Below are positions 8,856 to 15,901 of a DNA stretch of 64,000 nt, in pieces. Both the position numbers and the translations under genes were made by a program. The stretch lies in contig JAAYYU010000009.1 of assembly GCA_012515235.1 (NCBI GenBank), positions 17,451-81,450 on the forward strand, written 5' to 3'. The notes under the pieces are model-generated. The model saw only the letters and a list, made by a program, of their open reading frames with translations, did not search any database and was not told where the DNA came from. How positions within the stretch are numbered: the stretch's first letter is position 1; every line of letters starts with the position of its first letter. The DNA is from Candidatus Anammoximicrobium sp. (GTDB lineage Bacteria > Planctomycetota > Planctomycetia > Pirellulales > Pirellulaceae).

Positions 8856-9761
8856 TCAGCGCTTCCCCACGACTTCGCCTGCGGCCCGCGTACACAGGGC
8901 GTGGTAAACCTGTTCGTCGACCGTCTCCGCGACCAGGTGTACGGAGCCGTCGGCAGAGACGAATTGCGTCCCGGCCGGATGCAGGCTGCTGAAGTTGTGG
9001 AAGTACTGGCCCGGCTGATCCTTCGCGTTCGGAGGATAGGTGGCCACTCCCAGGATCCGGGCCGGCGCATGTTCGCCGCCGGTCACCTCGCCGACCCAGG
9101 TCGACGGCGCTAGCAGCGAGCACCGCTCGCCCACTACCAGCGTCTGACTCAACCCGTCCAAGATGTCTGCGAACCGCACGCCTCGGTTCAGGAAGAACGT
9201 GCCGTTGCCCTCGCAGGAACTGGGGGGCACGCAGACGTAATGGAAGTCGACGGTGCCGAACACGCCGATATAGTTGCCCGTGGCCAACTTCACCGGCGAA
9301 AAACCTCCGCCGCTGCCCAGATACGGCCCGCCTCCCTGCAACACAAAGGTGTCGGATCCGATGTCGGATGGACAGCGGAACAGCTTGATCTTCGTCTCAC
9401 GGGCCGCCGCGTTGACCGGATCCGTGATGGGCAATTCAAAGTGGATCCCGTCGGCGTACAGAGACGTCTGTTCCAGATACGGCAGAATAGCGCTGGCCCA
9501 AGACCAACCCGGTTCGCCGAACCAGTGCGGTTGTTTCGTGGCCGGATCAAAGGCCTGCCAGCCGGCCGGAAGACGCTGGAAGGTGTCATGATACATGTGC
9601 AGTCCCAGACCGATCTGTTTCAGGTTGTTGTTGCACGAGGTGCGGCGCGCCGACTCGCGGGCCGCCTGAATCGCGGGCAACAGCAGGGCGACCAGAATCC
9701 CAATGATGGCAATGACGACCAATAATTCGACTAACGTAAAACCGGAACGGTGTTTAGGCAT
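8856..9761 (-). CDS. DUF1559 prepilin-like secreted protein
   Basis: A 301-aa protein starting with a type-IV-pilin signal: cleavage after G7 of MPKHRSG and then the hydrophobic helix beginning [12 protein letters not shown]. Next come the planctomycete DUF1559 hallmarks [20 protein letters not shown] and, near the C-terminus, a [15 protein letters not shown] region and an [11 protein letters not shown] strand. DUF1559 proteins are massively expanded in Planctomycetota and are presumed pseudopilin or cell-surface components. The ATG at 9761 has GAGAGGGG upstream. The protein is convergent with the C-GCAxxG-C-C gene. Confidence 0.92.
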   Translation of the reverse strand: MPKHRSGFTLVELLVVIAIIGILVALLLPAIQAARESARRTSCNNNLKQIGLGLHMYHDTFQRLPAGWQAFDPATKQPHWFGEPGWSWASAILPYLEQTSLYADGIHFELPITDPVNAAARETKIKLFRCPSDIGSDTFVLQGGGPYLGSGGGFSPVKLATGNYIGVFGTVDFHYVCVPPSSCEGNGTFFLNRGVRFADILDGLSQTLVVGERCSLLAPSTWVGEVTGGEHAPARILGVATYPPNAKDQPGQYFHNFSSLHPAGTQFVSADGSVHLVAETVDEQVYHALCTRAAGEVVGKR

Positions 9762-9861
9762 AAGCGTAATCCCCTCTCTCCAGAGTGCTTGCGCCGAACT
9801 GACGCTGCGCAGGCGCGCAACGATACTCAGCGATGGAGCAACCAAGAACGCGTGGCGAAGT

Positions 9862-10275
9862 TCACGCGACGGCGGGAGGCGCACGAATGTGCCAGGGACG
9901 CGGGAGCGTGCCGGCCGCCGCGCGGGGCTCGCCGACCGGCGCTTCCCGTACAACTTCGACTCGATAGAGAAGCCTCAGACCGTCGTCGGCCATGTGCTTC
10001 TGGGCCAGCATCTGGCAGATCAAGCACCGCGCCTCGTCGTGCTCCGCTACGGCGTCCGCCACGACGGCAGGGATTGACTCGATTCCGACTTCCCTTGCCT
10101 GCGTGCGAGCTTCGCCGCAATCGGTCTGACAGTGCCCGCAGGCTTCGCCGCCGCAAGCCGGCGACGGACGCACGTGGGCCCAGTAGCAGCGATGCACCTG
10201 GGGCGCAGCGGTCACCATCAGCAGGTAACCGGCCAAAAGCCCGATCGCAATCGTTCGCCGCGTCTGCGCAAACAT
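9862..10275 (-). CDS. Small Cys-rich secreted or membrane-anchored protein, unknown
   Basis: A 137-aa protein with a hydrophobic N-terminal segment ([16 protein letters not shown]) that could be a signal peptide or anchor. Two Cys-rich groups follow (CGGEACGHC...C near residues 40-50, and ARCLICQML near residue 89), and the tail is Ala/Pro-rich. I do not recognise a family; the layout recalls small planctomycete proteins with paired CxxC motifs that may bind metal or haem. The ATG at 10275 has a strong GAGGTGAG 5 nt upstream; an alternative ATG at 10296 lies inside a palindrome. The gene is 100 bp upstream of the DUF1559 gene on the same strand. Confidence 0.55.
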   Translation of the reverse strand: MFAQTRRTIAIGLLAGYLLMVTAAPQVHRCYWAHVRPSPACGGEACGHCQTDCGEARTQAREVGIESIPAVVADAVAEHDEARCLICQMLAQKHMADDGLRLLYRVEVVREAPVGEPRAAAGTLPRPWHIRAPPAVA

Positions 10276-10293
10276 CAGTCTCACCTCGCGAAA

Positions 10294-10311
10294 CATACTG
10301 CCTTTAGTATG
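10294..10311. promoter_or_regulatory. Palindrome upstream of the small Cys-rich gene, possible operator
   Basis: CATACT-gccttt-AGTATG is a perfect 6-bp inverted repeat with a 6-nt spacer, 18 bp upstream of the preferred ATG. Its size and position fit the operator of a dimeric repressor. No matching regulator gene is nearby, so this is a suggestion only. Confidence 0.3.
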
Positions 10312-10399
10312 CTTGTGAGTGGTCGCTTCTGTCAAGCTCGCACTGCCGTGGCGCAAGCTCCCAGCCTGCGTCTGACGCGATGAATCGAAAGGCAAACAG

Positions 10400-10545
10400 G
10401 GTGCTTAGCCCACTTCTTGGCTCTGAAGACGCACTGCGCCGATCGTTCCAAGGGAAGCTGGAACCGTCCGGCGACGACTCCGGGCACGGTTAGGTCTTCG
10501 TGAAGGTCCTCCCAACGGAGCGCATAACCGCTGAACGAACAGAAT
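10400..10545 (-). pseudogene. Decayed C-terminal fragment of a DUF2442 protein
   Basis: Reading the minus strand gives GYALRWEDLHEDLTVPGVVA followed by GRF and, a little later, AKKWAKH. This closely resembles the usual DUF2442 ending (GYGLHWE-LD-DLSVPGLLAG-F and a Trp-containing tail). No intact upstream part or start codon in that frame gives a believable DUF2442 N-terminus, so it looks like a remnant. DUF2442 genes often accompany DUF4160 in small mobile pairs. The rest of the 10276-10972 interval holds no gene I can support. Confidence 0.35.
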
Positions 10546-10972
10546 GGCGTCCTTGAAGTTCCGCGTTTTTCGCAGGTCCGCCCCCGCCGAGTTCGCTCGA
10601 TGGAGCGCTGACCTTGCACTACGGTGGTGTAGAATCGCCGTCGCACCGAGCAAGCTCGGCGGAGACGATGTGCAACTTCAAAGACTGGCGTCGCGGTCTG
10701 GCCCGACCGCTGACTCCGGCAGAAATGATCGCAGCGTTGCACGACTTCAAGGGGCATCTCCAATTCCACCAGCGCCGCGTTGGGTGTACACTCGGGCGCG
10801 TATGGAACGGGAATCCGCCAGGTGGATCGAAGGGCGGGCGAAACGCACTGTCCTCCTCGATGGCGGGCTTGCTCGGGGCCTTGCGGCCACATACCGCAAC
10901 ACTGGCCAGTTCGTGCTGCGGCTCGGCGCCCGATCTCAGAGGCGATCTGGTTCTTGACAATGGAGACTGGTG

Positions 10973-12070
10973 ATGGCGAAACGGAAGGACGCGCGGGACG
11001 AGTTGCGACGGAGGCGGAAGCAGCGCGAGGCGCGGCGTGCGCCGCTACGGGAGCGGGACGATAGTATCGGGGCCGAGCTGCTCGACATGTTCCGAGCGAT
11101 GGCGGACGGGCCGATGGCCGAATTTCCGGGGGCGTGTGACCCCAGCGTGGAACGTCCCGAGATGGTCAAATATCGGATGGCCACGCTCGCCGAGTTCGAG
11201 GAGCCCGGCCGTTCCAAGCTCAAGCGTCTGGAGCGGCAGTACCGGCTCGGCAAGTTGGGTTTCCTGCCGGACATAGAACATTGGGCGATGGAGGAGTTCT
11301 TCTGGCATGGAGCCCCGGGCGACGAATGGCACCCGCTCGAAGCGTTCCTGCAGGGCGAGGGCGATCTCTTTCCGCCCGCGGCATGCCGACAGCTGCGGCG
11401 CTGGAAGGAAGCGGAATTGAGGGTGCTGGAGATCGGCCAAGTCCGCGACTCGACGGTGCAGCTGCGCCCCTGGAACCTGCGCGAGGCGTCGCCGGCCGGA
11501 GATTGGTTTCGCGCCATCGACCTGAGCATGAGCGGGGTGAAGCTGTATCGGCCGCGCGCCGGATGGCTGACTCTGACCTACCTGGCCCCCTGGGCACCCG
11601 AGGAGGACTTGTTCTGCACGATGGGCTACGGAATGATCCTGGCCAAGGCGAATTTCGCCAGCTTGCTCGTGCCGCAGCTCCTGGCCGACCCGCAACTGGT
11701 CTGTTCGCGGTGGCCGTGGGAGGCCGATGCCCAATCCAAACGCGAATCCGAAACGGAATGGCGGCGGCGCGATTGGCAGGGCTGGTTCCAGCAGCGGGTC
11801 GTGTTTCCGTTCGATGCCGTGGTGCTGACGAACGAGGGGGCCTCCTTGCTCACGGTCGAAGACATCGAACGCGTCTCGGGCGAACAAGCCCGAAAGATGG
11901 GCATCTATTTCGGCGTTCGCTGGGGCGGCATAAAGCTGCGGTCCGGTGCGACCGGCATTTATCCGCTTGATATGTCGGCTCGCAACGCCGCCGCATTTGC
12001 CGAGTACCGGGCGTACCGCCACCGGGTTGGCCCGCCATCGGGCATGCGCAATCTGCAGCCGCGGCGGTGA
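10973..12070 (+). CDS. Hypothetical protein, 365 aa
   Basis: The frame opens at ATG 10973, with GGAG about 8 nt upstream. The N-terminus is very basic (KRKDARDELRRRRKQREARR), and the rest is a soluble-looking, Trp-rich protein with no signal peptide and no TM helix. Charged helices, an FEEPGRSKLKRLERQYRLGK segment and a Phe/Trp-rich middle are visible. Third-position GC and codon use resemble the neighbours, which supports a real gene. I do not recognise a family and assign no function. It faces the DUF4432 gene convergently. Confidence 0.6.
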   Translation: MAKRKDARDELRRRRKQREARRAPLRERDDSIGAELLDMFRAMADGPMAEFPGACDPSVERPEMVKYRMATLAEFEEPGRSKLKRLERQYRLGKLGFLPDIEHWAMEEFFWHGAPGDEWHPLEAFLQGEGDLFPPAACRQLRRWKEAELRVLEIGQVRDSTVQLRPWNLREASPAGDWFRAIDLSMSGVKLYRPRAGWLTLTYLAPWAPEEDLFCTMGYGMILAKANFASLLVPQLLADPQLVCSRWPWEADAQSKRESETEWRRRDWQGWFQQRVVFPFDAVVLTNEGASLLTVEDIERVSGEQARKMGIYFGVRWGGIKLRSGATGIYPLDMSARNAAAFAEYRAYRHRVGPPSGMRNLQPRR

Positions 12071-12300
12071 CCGGCCCCTGGCATCTTGACCGAATCCATC
12101 CGATGGCGTCGGCGTCGCAGCAAACGGACGGCCGAGTTGAGAGGAGCCGCAGGACCATCTGGACTCGGACTCTGGTCTTTCGCTGCCACCATGCCGGCGC
12201 CAGGACGCGTCGGTCGCGGACCGCAGCAGAATCCGCCGTTGGTCGCGGAGCCCGTCCGCCGCCGGGAAATCGCTCGCTCGGACGTGCCGGGGGTCCAGGT

Positions 12301-13467
12301 CTACGCGACGCACCACGGCGCCAGCGGCTGCGGGCACACGTCGGGTGTCACGCCCGCCTGCAAGGCCGCGATGGCCTGCTCGGCCTTTTGCACCTGGTCC
12401 GCGCTGGGATGGAACTCCAGGCCCAGCTGGAAGACGGCAGCGCCGCCCGGCGCCAGCTGGACCACGCGGCCCTGTCGCCCTTCGTACGTCCGCGGATTGG
12501 GGAAATTGGTGCCCGGCTCCAGCCCGGTGACGTAGCCGTCCGCCGCGGCGGCGGTGTTCTTCCACAGCGTGAAACACGGCAACTGGTTCGTGTTCGCGTG
12601 GACGGTGACGCCCCGCGTGCCGGCTGCGTTCCTCAACAACGCGGGCGACCAGCCTTGCGCGTCGGCCACCAGTTCCAGAAAGTACACCTGCTCGGCGAAA
12701 CCGGCTTCTTCCGCGGCGTACACGTCCCAGGTCGCGACGCCCTCCGCGGCCCGCGCGTCGCGGGGCATCATCTTCTTCAAGGGCGCCAGGAAGCGGGAAC
12801 CGGCATCCAGCAGCGGCAGGCCGAAGTTAATGTGGTACAGCAACTGGACCTCCGTCGGGCTGCCCGAAAGATTCTCGACTTCGTCCCGGATTCGCAAATG
12901 GTGTTCCCCCAGTCGCGTGCTGATGCGGCTGGTCATCCGCAGACTGCGGAACAGGAATCGGGATTCCTCGACCACGCCCGTCACGGCGAGCTCGCCCGAC
13001 TCGTCGTCCACCTCGACCTCGACCCGCTGCGCCGGCCGATTGGCGATCCGGCCGTGCAGCGGGTACCGCAGACGTCCCTGCGGGTCGAACTCCGGCGCCC
13101 CGTTGCTCTCCAGGCCGCACCGCACCAGCAGTTCGTCGAAGCCCTCCAGCCAGCCCAGGCCGCTCGGCTCCATCCAGGGAACGAACTGGGGATGGACGGG
13201 GCCGCGAACCGGCGATTGCCAGCCGATCTCCTGGCCGTCCAGCCAGGCCTTCCACAGCCCCATGCCGCGCGTGGGCAGGACGGCAAACGCCATCCGCCCA
13301 TTGTCGACACGGACCACGTCTACGCCGTCGCGCAATCCGCCCTGCAACGTCGTTTTGCGGATTTCCAAACCGGGCAATCGGCCGCCAAGATCCTGCGACG
13401 AGATCGTCAGCTTGTCAACCTGAAGGCCCGTAGCGACGTCCGTCAAGGTCCATTTCTTCACCGTCAT
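12301..13467 (-). CDS. DUF4432 family (aldose 1-epimerase-like) protein
   Basis: A 388-aa cytoplasmic-looking protein with the beta-sandwich features of DUF4432 sugar epimerase-like proteins: LPTRGMGLWKAW near residue 78, then LHGRIANRPA, a YHINFGLPLLD stretch and GLEPGTNFPNPR towards the C-terminus. Relatives belong to the galactose mutarotase superfamily and probably act on sugars. The ATG at 13467 has AGGAG 8 nt upstream, and an upstream reading-through frame is rejected for that reason. It is divergent from the PQQ-propeller gene, with a 85-bp palindromic element between them. Confidence 0.85.
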   Translation of the reverse strand: MTVKKWTLTDVATGLQVDKLTISSQDLGGRLPGLEIRKTTLQGGLRDGVDVVRVDNGRMAFAVLPTRGMGLWKAWLDGQEIGWQSPVRGPVHPQFVPWMEPSGLGWLEGFDELLVRCGLESNGAPEFDPQGRLRYPLHGRIANRPAQRVEVEVDDESGELAVTGVVEESRFLFRSLRMTSRISTRLGEHHLRIRDEVENLSGSPTEVQLLYHINFGLPLLDAGSRFLAPLKKMMPRDARAAEGVATWDVYAAEEAGFAEQVYFLELVADAQGWSPALLRNAAGTRGVTVHANTNQLPCFTLWKNTAAAADGYVTGLEPGTNFPNPRTYEGRQGRVVQLAPGGAAVFQLGLEFHPSADQVQKAEQAIAALQAGVTPDVCPQPLAPWCVA

Positions 13468-13545
13468 CAGCACTCTCCTACCTACATTGCGTTTACCATC
13501 TTCCGCAATACAATGACGCCACGCAGGCAGCGGTCGCAGGCCAGG

Positions 13546-13630
13546 TCGTTTGACCGCGACCCAACGGGCCGTGCGGCGGGCGGACGTCCAGCGTGACGCC
13601 CGCGCTCCCCGTTGGGTCGCGGTCAAACGA
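13546..13630. repeat. Palindromic element with perfect 23-bp arms
   Basis: The left arm at 13546..13568 (begins TCGTTTGACCGCGACCC) and the right arm at 13608..13630 are perfect reverse complements. An inner GCGGGCG/CGCCCGC pair extends the possible stem. It lies between two divergent genes, so it is not an ordinary terminator. It is unrelated in sequence to the 97-bp repeat family. It may be a REP/MITE-like element. Confidence 0.75.
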
Positions 13631-13692
13631 GCCCAAGACGCGCATCCTGCCGCGCCGCGAAACGCTTCACCGCTGGAACCGAGGAATCCAAC

Positions 13693-14958
13693 ATGCTGCG
13701 ATGGTATGCGTCCGCCGTGCTGTTTGCAATCGGGCTGCTCGCGGCCGATTCGGTCCCCGCGGAGAACTGGCCGTGCTGGCGGGGTCCGCGCGGCGACGGC
13801 ACCAGCCAAGAAACGCAAGTGCCGCTGCGCTGGAACGGCGTCAGCGGCGGGAACATCGTCTGGAAAACGCCGTTGCCGGGCCGAGGCCATTCGTCGCCGA
13901 TCGTCTGGGACGACCGGCTGTTTCTGGTGGCGTGCGTCGAGGCGAGTCAGGACCGCATCCTGTTCTGCGTGGACCGCCAGTCGGGCCAAATCCTCTGGCA
14001 GCGGACGGTGATCGCCGCTCCGCTGGAGAAGCAGCACAAGCTGAACAGCCATGCCTCCGGCACGCCGGCCACCGACGGCGAACTGGTCTACGTCACGTTC
14101 CTGGAACCGGACTTCGGCAGCAAGCGGGAAGTGACGCCCGGCAACCTGGTCGTGGCCGCTTACGATTTTGCGGGACAGCCGCGCTGGCTCGTCCGGCCGG
14201 GGCGGTTCTCCAGCGTCCACGGCTTCTGCAGCTCGCCCGTGCTGTTCGAGGACAAGGTGATCGTCAACGGCGACCACGACGGCGACTCCTACATCGTCGC
14301 CCTGGATCGGAAAACCGGCGCCGTCCGCTGGAAGACGCTCCGCGCGCACAAGACCCGCAGCTACTGCACGCCGATCATCCGCCAGATCGACGGCCGGACG
14401 CAGATGATCCTGTCGGGCAGCCTGTGCGTGGTCAGCCTGGACCCGCGCGACGGCTCGCAACACTGGATCATCGACGGCCCGACCGAGCAGTTCGTCGCTT
14501 CGCTGGTGGACAACGGCCGCCTGCTGTTCCTGACGGCCGGCTTTCCGGAACACCACATTCTGGCGATCAAGCCGGACGGCCGAGGCAACGTCACGGACTC
14601 GCACATCGTCTGGCGAACCACCAAGGGCTGTTCCTACGTCCCGTCGCCGATCGTCAGCGGTGACTATTTCCTGGTCGCCGCCGACAACGGCATCTGCAGC
14701 TGTTTCGTGGCCGCCACGGGCGAGCGGGTGTGGATGGAGCGGCTGAGCAGCCACTACAGCGCGTCGCTGATCGAAGCCAACGGCCTGGTGTATTTCCTGG
14801 CGGACGACGGCGAAACGAAAGTCGTCCGGCCGGGCCGCCAGTTGGAGGTCGTCGCGGTCAATCCGCTGGGCGAATACTGCTACGCCTCGCCCGCCGTGAG
14901 CCAGGGCCAGCTGTTCCTGCGCAGCGAAAAGCACCTGGTCTGCATCGGCAATCGCTGA
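13693..14958 (+). CDS. Secreted PQQ-binding-like beta-propeller protein
   Basis: A 421-aa protein with a signal peptide of about 23 residues and then the planctomycete-typical entry ENWPCWRGPRGDGTSQET. Repeated propeller blades follow, such as LFCVDRQSGQILWQR, IVALDRKTGAVRWK and FVAATGERVWMER, matching the PQQ/Kelch-like WxxxT repeats. In Planctomycetota such proteins are abundant periplasmic propellers; a bound PQQ or enzymatic activity cannot be inferred. The ATG at 13693 has GAGGAA 7 nt upstream. Confidence 0.87.
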   Translation: MLRWYASAVLFAIGLLAADSVPAENWPCWRGPRGDGTSQETQVPLRWNGVSGGNIVWKTPLPGRGHSSPIVWDDRLFLVACVEASQDRILFCVDRQSGQILWQRTVIAAPLEKQHKLNSHASGTPATDGELVYVTFLEPDFGSKREVTPGNLVVAAYDFAGQPRWLVRPGRFSSVHGFCSSPVLFEDKVIVNGDHDGDSYIVALDRKTGAVRWKTLRAHKTRSYCTPIIRQIDGRTQMILSGSLCVVSLDPRDGSQHWIIDGPTEQFVASLVDNGRLLFLTAGFPEHHILAIKPDGRGNVTDSHIVWRTTKGCSYVPSPIVSGDYFLVAADNGICSCFVAATGERVWMERLSSHYSASLIEANGLVYFLADDGETKVVRPGRQLEVVAVNPLGEYCYASPAVSQGQLFLRSEKHLVCIGNR

Positions 14959-15006
14959 AACCGGGCCGTGGACGAAGCGCCCGACGACTGGGGTCTTTGA
15001 AAGACT

Positions 15007-15103
15007 GGGGTCAGGCTTACAGAATTCAATTTGGGCCGATGGTAACTCCAACCACGTGGCACGACCTTGCTCGGCCCAAATTGAATTCTGTAAGCCTGAC
15101 CCC
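15007..15103. repeat. 97-bp palindromic repeat, copy 1 of 4
   Basis: The arms start with GGGGTCAGGCTTACAGAATT and extend for about 33 bp as perfect inverted repeats around a short unpaired centre. It lies 48 bp after the stop of the PQQ gene and 378 bp from the DGR template repeat. The arm can be stretched by 2 bp (CT/AG) outside the 97-bp unit. Confidence 0.9.
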
Positions 15104-15480
15104 AGAGCGGTACGCATGATGCGCAGATCTGCAGGGTCGAAAATCACGGCAGCGGGCACCAAGCCACCGCCCCGGCGGCCACGCAAGCCGCGACCGCGGC
15201 CAAAGCCGAGCGGCAAAACAAGGTAGACCCCGCACGCCAAATTGGGCCGACGTCTCCGCCGACCGCAGTTCTCCCAAACCCTGGAGACCCAAAAGTGCCC
15301 GCGAGGACGTTCGGCTCGCGCCTACCAGCCCTCGCGGGACGGTTTTGTGATTCGGCCAACCCGCAGCGGACTGCGGATCGACGCCGGACAGCGGTCTGGA
15401 CTCGCACCACGGCACGCCCGTCCGGTCCGTGAACCAGACGGCTCTGGCTGGACGAAGCCCCCAGGGCCTCGCGCGGAGTG

Positions 15481-15615
15481 CTGGAGAAAAAGCCGAAACC
15501 ACCCGAAAACCCATGTTTTGGTTGCGGTTGTCGGGATGGTTCCTGTTCCGGTTGTCGGAGCGCGCATTGACGCTGGGATTGTTCCAGCAGCCGCCACGCA
15601 CAACACGGCCAACGT
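15481..15615 (-). other. Template repeat (TR) of a diversity-generating retroelement
   Basis: These 135 bp, read on the minus strand, translate to an Asn-rich version of the end of the adjacent STAND/FGE protein (...RGGCWNNPSVNARSDNRN, continuing to MGFRVVSAFSP). Aligned with 15913..16047 there is no gap and there are 11 mismatches. All 11 are adenines here in the coding sense (8 A to G, 3 A to T). The AAC/AAT codons sit exactly where the expressed copy differs, as in known DGR templates. Identity stops at 15615 on one side and at 15480 on the other, where G and C differences separate the template end from the variable end. No start codon or domain makes it a gene in its own right. Confidence 0.93.
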
Positions 15616-15693
15616 TCGACCGCCACCCGAGCGGAACACGGCGTCCCGCCAAGTAGACAGTATGGCAGATTGGGAGCACATCGCCACCCAGTA

Positions 15694-15766
15694 CCCCCTG
15701 ATCTTTCCCCTCATCTTTCACACGCATCAACCAGTTCTGAATGAGATTGGGTGAAAGATCAGGGGG
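15694..15766. repeat. Inverted repeat between TR and VR
   Basis: CCCCCTGATCTTTC at 15694..15707 and its exact reverse complement at 15753..15766 form 14-bp arms around 45 nt. A second CATCTTTCAC stretch at 15712 could pair alternatively with the right arm. It is distinct from the 97-bp family. It could be a REP-like element or a structural part of the DGR cassette. Confidence 0.75.
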
Positions 15767-15808
15767 CATTCGTGCCTGGGTTCCCTCCGGCGGCCGGAAC
15801 CTGCTTTT

Positions 15809-15838
15809 CGAAAAATTTTTCGCGCGCCGCTGCGCGGC
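15809..15838 (-). terminator. Hairpin plus A/T palindrome downstream of the STAND gene
   Basis: Read on the minus strand, a GCCGC-gca-GCGGC stem (15826..15838) is followed by the palindrome CGAAAAATTTTTCG (15809..15822). This is about 65 bp after the STAND stop codon and could terminate its transcript. Many DGRs also need a hairpin or cruciform just after the variable repeat, so it may serve retrohoming instead. Between it and the stop lies a strongly purine-biased plus strand (15842..15900) with GTAAA repeated several times. Confidence 0.4.
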
Positions 15839-15901
15839 TTGCGGTAAAGGGGAGAAGGAGTAAAGGAGGAAAAGTGGTAAAAGAGTAAAACAGCCAAAAA
15901 A

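Noticed and set aside
10614..10973. A 119-codon plus-strand open frame ending on the start of the 365-aa hypothetical gene.
   Set aside because: Composition (Ser/Gly/Cys-rich end) and lack of a ribosome-binding site or recognisable pattern make it unlikely; it overlaps the region with a decayed minus-strand fragment.
15007..15103. The 97-bp palindromes as transcription terminators or CRISPR-like repeats.
   Set aside because: One copy lies between divergent promoters and one immediately before a start codon, and the copies are isolated by kilobases, so neither idea fits all four.
15026..15769. A 247-codon open frame on the minus strand covering the template repeat, which could be called a truncated FGE protein or pseudogene.
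   Set aside because: Only the 135-bp template part resembles a protein; the rest has no domain and runs through the 97-bp palindrome. Adenine-only mismatches with the receptor gene explain it better as a DGR template.
15809..15838. The hairpin after the STAND gene as a plain rho-independent terminator only.
   Set aside because: The U-tract is part of an A/T palindrome rather than a simple run, and the position next to a DGR variable repeat allows another role; kept at low confidence.
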